From: Pedobacter sp. Leaf194
GTDB taxonomy: Bacteria > Bacteroidota > Bacteroidia > Sphingobacteriales > Sphingobacteriaceae
Assembly: GCF_001423945.1 (NCBI RefSeq)
Contig: NZ_LMPU01000015.1
Location: forward strand, 48,225-112,224
DNA: 64,000 bases
Direction of reading: 5' to 3'
The position numbers and the translations under genes were made by a program. Of this stretch, positions 1 through 8,096 are shown in pieces (the first letter of the stretch is position 1; each line of letters opens with the position of its first letter). Below the pieces are notes generated by a model. It did no database searches and was not told where the DNA came from. It worked only from the letters and a program-made list of their open reading frames with translations.

Positions 1-249
1 CTGATATGCATTATGATCTGCAAGGTTTGCGAATGTTATCGTGAGGGCGTAAGTAAAAGAATTATCGGTAACAGGCCTAACTGGCGTAGCAGCTGCCAAG
101 CCATAGTTGAGAGTCTTGATGTATTTAATCGGTTTTAATGCTTCGAAAAAATTAGCAAACGCTGCAATTTCAGTTTTAGTTAATTGGGGTTTTAGCCAGA
201 ACATTACGAAATGCTGTACCTGCCCAACTTCTACATTATCATATTCCAT
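1..249 (-). CDS. Dabb (stress-responsive A/B barrel) domain protein, partial
   Basis: The reading frame opens at an ATG at 249 and stays open for 83 codons to the left edge, so the C-terminus is outside the window. The start of the protein (residues about 10-17, QHFVMFWLKP) and the later stretch ending in a FxYALTITF-like strand match the Dabb ferredoxin-like barrel family, usually about 100 residues. Members are small dimeric cytoplasmic proteins of mostly unknown role. A possible -7 element (TATCTTTA) lies upstream. The call rests on pattern similarity to the family; function is not assigned. Confidence 0.65.
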   Translation of the reverse strand, partial: MEYDNVEVGQVQHFVMFWLKPQLTKTEIAAFANFFEALKPIKYIKTLNYGLAAATPVRPVTDNSFTYALTITFANLADHNAYQ

Positions 250-287
250 ATTTGGGATTTTATTTTAAAGATAGTACGAATTTTGAC

Positions 288-320
288 AAAAAAAAAGGCG
301 GTCATCATTGATAACCGCCT
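288..320 (-). terminator. Rho-independent terminator of the glycine-zipper lipoprotein gene
   Basis: Read on the minus strand, a GGCGG/CCGCC stem with an extra inner ATCA/TGAT pairing is followed by nine T. It lies 22 bases beyond the stop of the lipoprotein gene. Confidence 0.75.
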
Positions 321-341
321 CGTATATTTAAAGAGTACTCT

Positions 342-839
342 TTAGTTTTTTGGTTGTACTCGTCCGGATTTTCTATCCTCGCCTCTACCGATTAAATAAC
401 CACCACCGGCTCCGGCCAAACCACCGATAATTGCACCACGGCCTTTTTTCTTATCGATTAATGCACCACCAACTGCACCTGCAGCAGCACCAATTACTGT
501 ACCTTTTGCAGCATCACTCCAACCTTTTTTCTTTGCAGTTGGTTGCGTACCGCCGTAAGAACTAGTTGTTCCGCCACCAGAGCTTGCATATGACCTAGAT
601 GATTTCGCTCCTGCTCTACGTGCAGCAGCTAATTCTGCCTGGCGTTGCGTTTCTGCAGCTTGTTCTTTTTTAACAATTTCTGCTTTTTTAAAACTGTCTA
701 ATCTCAAACTATCCTTAACAGCCTTAACTGCTAATTCTTTATCTGCCTGTTGTTGTTTAAGTGCCGCTTCTTCTTTTGCTTTATTGTTACAAGCAAACAT
801 TACTGAACTAAGTGCCAACACTACGAATATCTTTTTCAT
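342..839 (-). CDS. Glycine-zipper lipoprotein
   Basis: A 165-residue protein with a lipoprotein signal peptide (charged start, hydrophobic core, Cys17 in the context VMFAC followed by polar residues). Residues about 20-80 are rich in Lys, Glu, Gln and Ala and probably form a helix. A Ser/Gly linker follows. The C-terminal third (about 108-150) contains repeated GxxxG-type glycines with Ala, as in glycine-zipper (YMGG or Rick_17kDa-like) domains that pack in or against membranes. It probably sits on the inner or outer membrane facing the periplasm. The precise role is unknown; osmotic or envelope-stress lipoproteins have this build. It is monocistronic with its own terminator. Confidence 0.75.
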   Translation of the reverse strand: MKKIFVVLALSSVMFACNNKAKEEAALKQQQADKELAVKAVKDSLRLDSFKKAEIVKKEQAAETQRQAELAAARRAGAKSSRSYASSGGGTTSSYGGTQPTAKKKGWSDAAKGTVIGAAAGAVGGALIDKKKGRGAIIGGLAGAGGGYLIGRGEDRKSGRVQPKN

Positions 840-967
840 AACTTTTAATTTTATTAATTTTTCCTAGCTACCTAACCTCACTATGAAAATTCATTTGTGA
901 ATGATTTAGTTAATTACTGATACTTAAGAAAAAATAATGCCAAAATGTTTTAAATATTTGAAAAATC

Positions 968-1690
968 TTATTTTAAATCAGCGAACCAAAAGCCAAGTTC
1001 TTCATCATCCTCAGTTATTTCGCTTGATAAATCATCATTAACAGAAGGCTTTTTATAGCTTCTAAACACCATCTCGCCAGTCTCGAAGGCGATTTTGTTC
1101 CTAAAAACGGGTCCTTCAAATGCAAAAGTGTGAAACTCGCCATTTTCACCACAAGGATCAATTATCGAAGGCAAACTGGCTATCAAATCGTTATCAATTA
1201 CTTTTCCACAAAAGGATTTTAAATTGTATTGGGCACAAACAATGATGGTTTTATAGTTCAGGTTTAGAAATTGTTGGATAAGTTGTTTTGTGTCTTGTTG
1301 CCAAAGTGGGAAGATTGCCTCCAAACCAACATCCTTGAGTTTTGCTTCCCGATAGGCTCTTAAATCTTCGAGAAAAATATCCCCGAAAATTGAATGACTG
1401 ATGCCTTCCTGCTTAAAAATTGAAAGGTGATGGTGCATTATTCGGTCGTAAGTATCCATATCTGGCATTTCCGGAAGCCTGATTTGATATAGCGGAATAC
1501 CGATACTATTCGCCTGTTCGATAAGAAGCGATTCTCTTACCCCATGCATGGAAACACGATTATATTTTTCTGTTACCGTAGTAACAAGATACTTTATACT
1601 TATTGAAGGATCTTGCAAGGCATAATGCAGCGCCAGTGTGCTGTCTTTTCCGCCACTCCAATTAAAGATGCAAAGCTTTTTTTTAACCAT
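968..1690 (-). CDS. Dph6-related ATP pyrophosphatase (PP-loop)
   Basis: The N-terminus carries the PP-loop SGGKDS (residues about 12-17 from the chosen start) that binds ATP pyrophosphate, and further on a VSMHGVRESL segment typical of the MJ0570/Dph6-related family. In eukaryotes and archaea Dph6 amidates diphthine on EF-2. Bacteria lack diphthamide, so the bacterial substrate is unknown; adenylation and amidation of a carboxylate is the likely chemistry. I start at the ATG at 1690, which overlaps the end of the sirtuin gene by 8 bases (ATGGTTAA). An upstream in-frame ATG at 1723 would add 11 unconserved residues. It is the last gene of the B12-riboswitch locus, which hints at a role with corrinoids (inference). 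Confidence 0.75.
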   Translation of the reverse strand: MVKKKLCIFNWSGGKDSTLALHYALQDPSISIKYLVTTVTEKYNRVSMHGVRESLLIEQANSIGIPLYQIRLPEMPDMDTYDRIMHHHLSIFKQEGISHSIFGDIFLEDLRAYREAKLKDVGLEAIFPLWQQDTKQLIQQFLNLNYKTIIVCAQYNLKSFCGKVIDNDLIASLPSIIDPCGENGEFHTFAFEGPVFRNKIAFETGEMVFRSYKKPSVNDDLSSEITEDDEELGFWFADLK

Positions 1691-2369
1691 TAACCAAAAC
1701 GTGTAGCAGTTCAGTAATTCCATTTACCGCACCCTTTTCAATAGGAATTATGTTTTGATAGCGTCGAATATTCGGGATAACTGGATCAATTACATATTTC
1801 GGAACTGCTGCAGGAACAAAATCCAACAAGCCAGCCGCAGGATAAACGGCCAGCGATGTGCCAATCAAAACAAAAATGTCGGCCTTTTTACAGATTTCGG
1901 CAGCTAATTCAATCATTGGAACCGATTCACCAAACCATACAACGTGTGGCCGTAGTTGAGAACCCAACTCGCAGCATTCGCCCATCTTGATTTCGGTTCC
2001 CTTTATCGGGTAGGTTAAATTTGGGTTTTTGTCAGACTGTGATTTAGTTATGATGCCATGCAAATGGGTAACTCGTGTCGAACCTGCCCTTTCGTGCAAA
2101 TCATCAATATTTTGAGTTATAATTTCAACATCAAAATGATTTTCAAGTTCCCCAAGAATTTCATGTCCGCGGTTTGGTTTTGCCGATAATACCTGTTCAC
2201 GGCGTTCGTTGTAAAACTGCTGTATCAATTCCGGGTTTCTTTCCCAGGCTTCAGGCGTAGCAACATCATGAATGTTATAACCTTCCCAAAGTCCGTCAGA
2301 ATCACGAAAGGTTTTTAGCCCGCTTTCGGCACTTATGCCCGCTCCTGTTAGTACAACAATTTTTTCCAT
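1683..2369 (-). CDS. cobB: NAD-dependent protein deacylase (sirtuin, CobB type)
   Basis: 228 residues with the sirtuin signatures in order: GAGISAESGL with FR near residues 9-22, QNIDDLH at about 86-92, catalytic His104 in HLHG, and a GTSLAVYPAA segment. It removes acyl groups from lysine using NAD. Tyr53 and Arg56 (YNER) correspond to the Tyr-xx-Arg pair that selects succinyl or malonyl lysine in SIRT5 and E. coli CobB. The four zinc-binding cysteines of ordinary sirtuins are absent: I count only Cys132, Cys133 and Cys160. The start overlaps the stop of the upstream gene by one base (TAATG), so translation is probably coupled. It should not be confused with the cobyrinate amidase also called CobB. 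Confidence 0.88.
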   Translation of the reverse strand: MEKIVVLTGAGISAESGLKTFRDSDGLWEGYNIHDVATPEAWERNPELIQQFYNERREQVLSAKPNRGHEILGELENHFDVEIITQNIDDLHERAGSTRVTHLHGIITKSQSDKNPNLTYPIKGTEIKMGECCELGSQLRPHVVWFGESVPMIELAAEICKKADIFVLIGTSLAVYPAAGLLDFVPAAVPKYVIDPVIPNIRRYQNIIPIEKGAVNGITELLHVLVNG

Positions 2370-3301
2370 TATTTGAAGATTCCGATTTCTGAGTAATTGA
2401 TAAATTTGGATTTAATGCGTTCATTACCTTCAAAAATTTCAGGATGAAACATACAAGCCAGTGCTTCAATACCATCAACCAAAGTACCAATACTAGGTTG
2501 GGTAAACATGTCGAAGTCGGCAATGAAAACCTGATTCGTTTTAACTGCATCTAAGCTGTCCCAACCCGATTTGGAGGTTAGCAAACTCATTTCGTCGACA
2601 CTTCTATTTATATCGAAGCCACAAGGCGCTATAACGAGTACCTCAGGATTGTACTTCAGAATTTTATCCCAATGCGTTACAATAGAGTCGCCGGCTGGGT
2701 TAGAGAGCATATCGACGCCTCCTGCGGCTGCAATCTGGAAAGGAATCCAATGGCCACAATTGTAAATTGGCTCGATCCATTCCATGAGCATAACCCTTTT
2801 TAAAGGTGCTTTATGTTTTCGGAGCGTATCTAAAATGGTGTCGGTTTTACTTTGAAGATTGGCGAGATATTTTAAAGCAATTTCTTCCTTACCAATCGCT
2901 TTTGCTATCATTATTGCGCAATCATAAACATCTTTCAGGTTATTTGGCGATAGAGGCACAAGCGTCGGCTGTTTGCTTAACTTCATCACAGCAGTTTCCG
3001 TACAAACTGTATCAATATTGCAAACCTCACAAATATCCTGGGTGAAAACAATATCTGGTGCTATGCTTTCCAGAAGCTCGTCATCTACCCAATATAAACT
3101 TTTTCCCTGTGCTTTTGATGCCGAAAAAATCCTGTCTATTTCGATGCTTGAGTAATTCTTGCCTTCTAAAATACACCTTACTATTTTAGGCATGTTAGCA
3201 GCTTCTTTCGGGCACTCGAAGGTTACGCCGTGAAGATAATCCTGCAGGCCCATGTCATAAATCATTTTCGTGGCGGCAGGTAAAAAGGAAACAACTTTCA
3301 T
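2369..3301 (-). CDS. BtuF-like corrinoid-binding protein without signal peptide
   Basis: 310 residues related to periplasmic binding proteins of the BtuF/FepB class: the opening KVVSFLPAATKMIYDMGL, a middle PDIVFTQD, and a late WDSLDAVKTNQVF that matches the usual W..L.AV..G.V motif. These proteins deliver vitamin B12 or ferric chelates to an ABC importer. Two features are odd. There is no signal peptide or lipobox, so it should be cytoplasmic. No BtuC or BtuD lies nearby. The protein is Cys-rich (CEVCNIDTVC near residue 91). It lies downstream of the riboswitch-controlled receptor genes but beyond a terminator, so it may depend on read-through. Confidence 0.72.
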   Translation of the reverse strand: MKVVSFLPAATKMIYDMGLQDYLHGVTFECPKEAANMPKIVRCILEGKNYSSIEIDRIFSASKAQGKSLYWVDDELLESIAPDIVFTQDICEVCNIDTVCTETAVMKLSKQPTLVPLSPNNLKDVYDCAIMIAKAIGKEEIALKYLANLQSKTDTILDTLRKHKAPLKRVMLMEWIEPIYNCGHWIPFQIAAAGGVDMLSNPAGDSIVTHWDKILKYNPEVLVIAPCGFDINRSVDEMSLLTSKSGWDSLDAVKTNQVFIADFDMFTQPSIGTLVDGIEALACMFHPEIFEGNERIKSKFINYSEIGIFK

Positions 3302-3374
3302 AGTGTAAGGATTTCTGCGTTATGGAATAGACAAGGTTTCAAGCTGACATTTAAATCAGCTTGTAGGTTAAGTT

Positions 3375-3412
3375 AAAAAAAATCCCCTTTTGAAATACAT
3401 CAAAAGAGGATT
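3375..3412 (-). terminator. Terminator inside the B12 locus
   Basis: On the minus strand a near-perfect 12-13 bp stem (AATCCTCTTTTGA with TTCAAAAGGGGATT, arms at 3381-3393 and 3400-3412) is followed by eight T. It separates the receptor/DUF6580 pair from the BtuF-like/sirtuin/ATPase trio and would reduce expression of the latter. Confidence 0.75.
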
Positions 3413-3429
3413 ATTATGATTAGCTGATA

Positions 3430-4020
3430 CTAAACTTTTTGAGTTTGCAATTTCAGCACAGGATATCTTGATTTCAATATTTCGAAAGCACCGAAAAGTA
3501 GTGCGCCGTAAATTAATGTTCCTTCAAGGAAACGAATTTCAAATGGAATCGCTTTTTCCAGTACAAGCCAGAAGCCGGCTAAATCTTGCGTATAAGCAGG
3601 GTTTTTAAACCAGATTGGAAAGTCGGTTACAATCCAGTGAATGAGCACAATTACCAGTGTAGAGGCTAAAAGGTTAACAACATTTATATTCTTTAGCATC
3701 AAACGGCCAACCAAAACCATTAAGGCGAAAGCCAAATAAACCCAATACCAGCCTTCATAAAGAAAACCGTTGCTATACTTGCTAAAAATCGTTGTCGACA
3801 AAATAAAATCGCTCAAAAACAAGCTCAAAAGCGGAAACGAGAATGCTTTTAGATTGTCTTTAAAGTAGGCACCTCCAAATAGAGCAACCGCCCCAATTGA
3901 TGAAAAGTTAGCAAACTTTAGTTCGTCAGAATTAAAAGTTACCAGTAACCGGAAACCTGTTATTGCCAGTATCATTAATAATAAAATGAATGTACGTGGA
4001 TTGAATTTTAAATGTGCCAT
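3430..4020 (-). CDS. DUF6580-type membrane protein, probably linked to B12 uptake
   Basis: 196 residues with about five hydrophobic segments: near 8-26, 40-58, 60-78, 91-109 and 115-133, plus a C-terminal one around 165-185. The FSSIGAVALFGGAYF stretch (about 40-54) is typical of the DUF6580 family, whose members resemble substrate-specific components of small-molecule importers. It follows the BtuB-like receptor by 110 bases under the same cobalamin riboswitch and ends at a terminator, so a role in moving corrinoids across the inner membrane is reasonable but inferred. No biochemical function is known to me for the family. Confidence 0.65.
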   Translation of the reverse strand: MAHLKFNPRTFILLLMILAITGFRLLVTFNSDELKFANFSSIGAVALFGGAYFKDNLKAFSFPLLSLFLSDFILSTTIFSKYSNGFLYEGWYWVYLAFALMVLVGRLMLKNINVVNLLASTLVIVLIHWIVTDFPIWFKNPAYTQDLAGFWLVLEKAIPFEIRFLEGTLIYGALLFGAFEILKSRYPVLKLQTQKV

Positions 4021-4130
4021 TCTTATTGTATCAAATATTTGTTTAAAGCAGTAATTAATCGGCAGCTGCAGCCAATATTATAAATTTTAGTTAGAAGGTG
4101 TTCTGCCCTTTAGCGCAAAGTTAAATTTTA

Positions 4131-5993
4131 TTAGCGGATATTAAAAGTTACACCCGTATTAAAGTTGAAACTTAAGCTATTGTAACCAATTATTTCACTG
4201 TATTTTTCATTCAAAATATTTTTAGCATCGAAAAATATTTTTACCCTTTTAGCTGCGATTGCATATTCAGCATAAGCACCAAGTAACTTATATGCTGGCA
4301 AGGTATCAACCGTATAAGTGCTAAAATTTCCGTCTGTGCGGTTGCCAAAGTAGCGGTAGTTAGCACTCAAAAATAAATTTTCAGTGGCTTTCAAACCGGC
4401 AGTTAATCCGAATGTATGTTTCGGGCGGCGGAAAAGATAATCGGCAATTGCATTATCTACGAAGTTAAATTCATTTCCTTCAACATATGCGTAATATCCG
4501 TTAAAACTAAATTTACCTAATTTAACTGCCGGCTCAACCTCGAATCCTTTTGTTTTTTGATTTACCTGGTTTACATAACCTGCGGGATAAGCATAAATTA
4601 TCGCATCTTTTAGGTCACGTTTGTAGCCAGCAACGCGTAAGGAAAACTTATCATCAGCAAAACTAAAATTAACTCCTGCCTCGTAATTTTGAGATTTTTC
4701 AGGCTTAAGTGCCAGGTTTGCGCCGAATTGCCCGAAAAGCATATTTAATGTAGGCACTTTAAATGCGGTAGATACGGTACCAAAAAGCTTAATTTCTTTG
4801 ATAATATTGATGCTCGGTGTAATCGAATAGGTGTAATTTTCGCCATATTGTTCATGCTTATTGTAACGCCCGCCAACTTCTAAGTTGAAAATGCTTAAAT
4901 CATGTAAAAACAATGAACTGTAGGCTGCAAAAATATTCGATTTTGGGTTCGAACCAGAAGCAGTGAGTTTCATCACACGATTATCAATCCCAACTAATAA
5001 ATCGAGTTTATCATTTAATTTCTGGTTATAAAATAGGTCAACAATGTTTACTTTTCCTTGTGTAAAACTTGGAAAAGAACTATGCGCATCATTTGATGTA
5101 CTTTCATAGCTGTAATTTAACGTTACTTTTCCTGTTCCAAATTCGTATTTAGCGTTTGTACCTGCGGCTACATTTTTTAAAATCGAATAGTTGCCAGCGT
5201 CGGTAAAAGCACCGCCGTCAAAGCTATAATTTCCATAGTAATATCTTACAAATGGATTAATTGACAGTTGGTTTGTAAGCTTAAGCCCAAAATTTGCATT
5301 TAAGGCGCCTGTTCTAAAACCGTCTTTGTCAAACTCCGCGGTATTGCCAACAGGATTTGCAGCCTCAGAGATTCCGTCAGTTTTGTTTTGAGTGTAGTTC
5401 ACATTATAGGTAAAGCCTTCAACCCCACCGTTCAAGCCAATGGTTCCTTTGTAGGTATTATAACTGCCGGCACTTGCAACACCATATATAGTATTGCCTT
5501 TTGGGCCACCTTTTTTTGTGATGATGTTTATAACGCCTGCAACAGCATCAGAACCGTAAATGGTCGACTGACCGCCACGAAGGATTTCAATTCTGTCTAT
5601 CTGATCTATTGACAACAAACGTAAATCAAAAGCACCGCCATTTCCTGATGGATCATTCTGAACAATTCCGTCAATTAAAACTACCGCATATGCACTTCCT
5701 GCACCCCGGAAAAATACCGATTTGTTCAGCCCTGGATTGCTGCTAGACCCCGCTACAATTATTCCGGCTTGTTCGCTAATTAAATCCGGAAGAGACTTTC
5801 CATGACTTCTTTCTAAAACTTCGCTGCTAATTATGGTAACAACTTTACCCGTTTGCGATTGTTTCTGGTCATTTTTTGTTGCCGTGATAACGACATCTTT
5901 TAGTTGCAAACTATCTTGCGCAGCAGCTAGTTGACAAATACTTAACTGAGCAAACCCTAGGCTTGCCGCAATTAAAATTCTTTTTTTGTTCAT
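4131..5993 (-). CDS. btuB: TonB-dependent outer-membrane receptor, BtuB-like
   Basis: 620 residues from the ATG at 5993; the longer frame begins at a TTG at 6020 and adds nine unlikely residues. A signal peptide ending at AAAQ is followed by the plug domain (LKDVVITATKN, then DLISEQAGIIVAG, FFRGAGSAYAVVLIDG, EILRGGQSTIYGSDAVAGVINIITKKG) and a 22-strand barrel ending in the aromatic-rich NTGVTFNIR. Length and plug motifs fit the vitamin B12/siderophore receptor class, close to E. coli BtuB (about 600 residues). The upstream cobalamin riboswitch makes vitamin B12 or related corrinoids the most likely substrate. Energy comes from TonB-ExbBD encoded elsewhere. Confidence 0.9.
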   Translation of the reverse strand: MNKKRILIAASLGFAQLSICQLAAAQDSLQLKDVVITATKNDQKQSQTGKVVTIISSEVLERSHGKSLPDLISEQAGIIVAGSSSNPGLNKSVFFRGAGSAYAVVLIDGIVQNDPSGNGGAFDLRLLSIDQIDRIEILRGGQSTIYGSDAVAGVINIITKKGGPKGNTIYGVASAGSYNTYKGTIGLNGGVEGFTYNVNYTQNKTDGISEAANPVGNTAEFDKDGFRTGALNANFGLKLTNQLSINPFVRYYYGNYSFDGGAFTDAGNYSILKNVAAGTNAKYEFGTGKVTLNYSYESTSNDAHSSFPSFTQGKVNIVDLFYNQKLNDKLDLLVGIDNRVMKLTASGSNPKSNIFAAYSSLFLHDLSIFNLEVGGRYNKHEQYGENYTYSITPSINIIKEIKLFGTVSTAFKVPTLNMLFGQFGANLALKPEKSQNYEAGVNFSFADDKFSLRVAGYKRDLKDAIIYAYPAGYVNQVNQKTKGFEVEPAVKLGKFSFNGYYAYVEGNEFNFVDNAIADYLFRRPKHTFGLTAGLKATENLFLSANYRYFGNRTDGNFSTYTVDTLPAYKLLGAYAEYAIAAKRVKIFFDAKNILNEKYSEIIGYNSLSFNFNTGVTFNIR

Positions 5994-6099
5994 TTGATTG
6001 TGAGTTTTGCCCACAGCCAACAGATTAGGAAAGGAAATGAAAATACGAAAACGTTTAGTACCTCAATCCTAGCTTCAATCCCCGAAAGCTATGAAATTA

Positions 6100-6266
6100 T
6101 TCGCTAAGGCAGGTCTTCTGACTTGCTCCCGGATTTTCTGCCTTCCCGCCTTTTTTTAAAAACAGTGGCTTTAGATTGAAATACCGTTATGGAGCTTACA
6201 GCTGCGGGACAGTTGCAGAATTACACTGCATTCCCTTTTAATTCCGGTTGTAAAGCCGGAAACCAA
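6100..6266 (-). ncRNA. Cobalamin riboswitch
   Basis: Read on the minus strand, the leader holds the hallmarks of the AdoCbl-class riboswitch: GGGAATGCAGTGTAATTC, then ACTGTCCCGCAGCTGTAA, the B12-box GCCACTG (complement at 6164-6171), and a 3' part GGCGGGAAGGCAG...GTCAGAAGACCTGCC. It sits about 110 bases before the btuB start. A hairpin TAGCTT/AAGCTA at 6070-6091 lies between aptamer and start codon without a U-run, so translational control is more likely than termination. High cobalamin should repress the receptor. Confidence 0.93.
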
Positions 6267-6274
6267 AAGCGCTG

Positions 6275-6305
6275 CAAAAGTAGTAAAATTAAGTAAGATG
6301 TAAAA
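6275..6305 (-). promoter_or_regulatory. Promoter of the B12 locus (-33 TTTT, -7 TACTTTTG)
   Basis: Minus strand: TTTT, a 19-base spacer and TACTTTTG, which agrees with the Bacteroidota consensus TTTG-N19-TAnnTTTG except for the last base of the -33 box. The predicted start of transcription, near 6268, falls just before the riboswitch. Confidence 0.55.
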
Positions 6306-6365
6306 TGGATGTTGTAAAATGGCTTTTGTACTACAAATAACTAACTTTAAGATAAAATTTTATTT

Positions 6366-7613
6366 ATGAGATGGATATTTACATCAGCACTTTTTATAAT
6401 GGGTTTAACTGCAAACGCACAAAAAGCAGATAGTGTTTTTTTGAAAAAATTGATGGAAGCTAAGCCTGAATTGTTCAGTTCTATACTAAACCATCCGGAT
6501 AAAAATCAAGTTCAGGTGTTATATACACAGATAAATCGGGATGAAAAAAATAGGCCTACCTTCAAAACATACAGCTATAATTTAAATCCACACCATTATT
6601 TTTATCCCGCCAGTACGGTAAAACTCGCAGCCGTAATTTTTGCGTTGGAAAAAGTAAATGGTTTAAAGGCTAAGGGCTTAACGTCAAAAAGTACCATGCT
6701 AACAGACAGCGCATTTGCCGGACAAACAAAAGTAACAAAAGACACCTCCGCAGAGCATCACTTACCATCGATTGAACATTACATAAAAAAAATTCTTTTA
6801 ACGAGTGATAATGATGCTTTCAATCGCCTTTACGAATTTGTAGGGCGTGCAGAATTAAATCGAAAGTTGAAAGCAAACGGTTTAAATGACAGCAGAATCT
6901 TGAATCGTTTAGCCATTGGCGATGCCGGGGAAGCAGCTAAACACACCAATCCAATAAATTTTTATAATGGCGACAAGCTGGTTTATAAACAACCGGCCCA
7001 ATACGACCCAAAAGAATATGTGCTCCAATTAACTAACACGATGATGGGAAAGGGTTATCTCGACAGTGCAGATAGATTAGTAAATAAACCTTTTAACCTG
7101 GAAAATAAAAATGCCTTTGCCATTAACGACCAGCAAAAACTTATGCAGAAACTAATTTTTCCAGAAGCTTTTCCGGCTCAGGAGCGGTATAAATTAACTG
7201 CTGAAGATTACAAACTCATTTACACTTATATGAGCAAATACCCAACACAAAGTAAATATCCGAAGTATGACCCGAAAGCGTTTTGGCCAACTTATGCGAA
7301 AATGCTTTTTTATGGCCGCGAACAAAATATTGAACCAGAACCAGGCATTCGGATTTTTAATAAATATGGCGATAGTTATGGCTTTATTATCGACAATTCT
7401 TATTTCGTAGATTTTGAGAATGGAATTGAATTTTTCTTAACAGCGGTAGTACAAAGCAATGAAGACGGTATTTTTAATGATAACAAGTACGAATATGAAA
7501 CGGTATGTTATCCTTTTATGAAAAATCTGGGCCGAACGATTTATGAATTTGAATTGTCGCGGGGCAGGAATAAGAAACCTGATTTAATTAAATTCAAGAT
7601 GGATTACCGCTAA
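6366..7613 (+). CDS. Secreted serine hydrolase, class A beta-lactamase-like fold
   Basis: 415 residues with a signal peptide (cleavage near TANAQ, residue 19). The beta-lactamase/penicillin-binding-protein signature is visible: Ser83-x-x-Lys86 in PASTVKLAA, Ser147-Asp148-Asn149 in LTSDNDAFN, and a KYGDS segment near 350 in the place of the KTG motif. The family cleaves or binds beta-lactams or related amides in the periplasm. The protein is longer than a true class A enzyme (about 290), and I see no clear Glu166-type loop, so a resistance function is doubtful; a peptidase or esterase role is as likely. It is followed by a bidirectional terminator. Confidence 0.75.
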   Translation: MRWIFTSALFIMGLTANAQKADSVFLKKLMEAKPELFSSILNHPDKNQVQVLYTQINRDEKNRPTFKTYSYNLNPHHYFYPASTVKLAAVIFALEKVNGLKAKGLTSKSTMLTDSAFAGQTKVTKDTSAEHHLPSIEHYIKKILLTSDNDAFNRLYEFVGRAELNRKLKANGLNDSRILNRLAIGDAGEAAKHTNPINFYNGDKLVYKQPAQYDPKEYVLQLTNTMMGKGYLDSADRLVNKPFNLENKNAFAINDQQKLMQKLIFPEAFPAQERYKLTAEDYKLIYTYMSKYPTQSKYPKYDPKAFWPTYAKMLFYGREQNIEPEPGIRIFNKYGDSYGFIIDNSYFVDFENGIEFFLTAVVQSNEDGIFNDNKYEYETVCYPFMKNLGRTIYEFELSRGRNKKPDLIKFKMDYR

Positions 7614-7615
7614 AC

Positions 7616-7646
7616 AAAAAAGTCACGATTTGCATCGTGACTTTTT
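7616..7646. terminator. Bidirectional terminator
   Basis: A perfect 9 bp stem (7621-7629 AGTCACGAT with 7634-7642 ATCGTGACT) has a 4-base loop, preceded by five A and followed by four T. It serves the serine hydrolase gene on the plus strand and the rplT operon on the minus strand. Confidence 0.85.
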
Positions 7647-7676
7647 AAAATATGATTACCGCCGAAGCGAAAATTT

Positions 7677-8021
7677 CTATTTTACTGCATCAATTACAGC
7701 TTTAAAAGCTTCCGGGTGATTTATTGCTAAATCAGCCAATACTTTACGGTTTAAACCGATTTCTTTTGAAGCAAGTTTACCAATTAATTGAGAGTAAGAA
7801 ATACCGTGCTGACGAGCACCTGCATTAATACGTTGGATCCATAATCCGCGGAATTCTCTTTTCTTAACTTTACGGTCACGGTATGCATATTGCAAACCTT
7901 TTTCTACTGTGTTTTTAGCAACAGTATAAACCTTACTTCTTGCTCCCCAATAACCTTTCGCAAGGTTAAGGATTTTTTTTCTTCTTCTTCTCGAAGCTAC
8001 TGCGTTTACCGAACGTGGCAT
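7677..8021 (-). CDS. rplT: 50S ribosomal protein L20
   Basis: 114 residues starting MPRSVNAVASRRRRKK, the conserved L20 start; a start at 8042 would add seven residues (MPKNNNN) not found in the family, so I chose the ATG at 8021. It binds 23S rRNA early in 50S assembly. The basic N-terminal helix and the C-terminal globular domain (GLNRKVLADLAINHPEAF) are intact. It is the last gene of thrS-infC-rpmI-rplT, where L20 commonly represses its own operon; I did not identify its leader element here. Confidence 0.97.
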   Translation of the reverse strand: MPRSVNAVASRRRRKKILNLAKGYWGARSKVYTVAKNTVEKGLQYAYRDRKVKKREFRGLWIQRINAGARQHGISYSQLIGKLASKEIGLNRKVLADLAINHPEAFKAVIDAVK

Positions 8022-8096
8022 GTTGTTGTTGTTTTTTGGCAAGCGGCGTTCCGTTTAACCGGAAACTTAAAGCCTGATACCTGGTGAATTAATAAA

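Noticed and set aside
1683..2369. Cobyrinate a,c-diamide synthase (the other CobB)
   Set aside because: The motifs are those of NAD-dependent sirtuins, not amidases.
6366..7613. Serine hydrolase as a beta-lactam resistance gene
   Set aside because: Ser-x-x-Lys and SDN are present but the protein is far longer than class A enzymes and lacks a clear general-base Glu loop.
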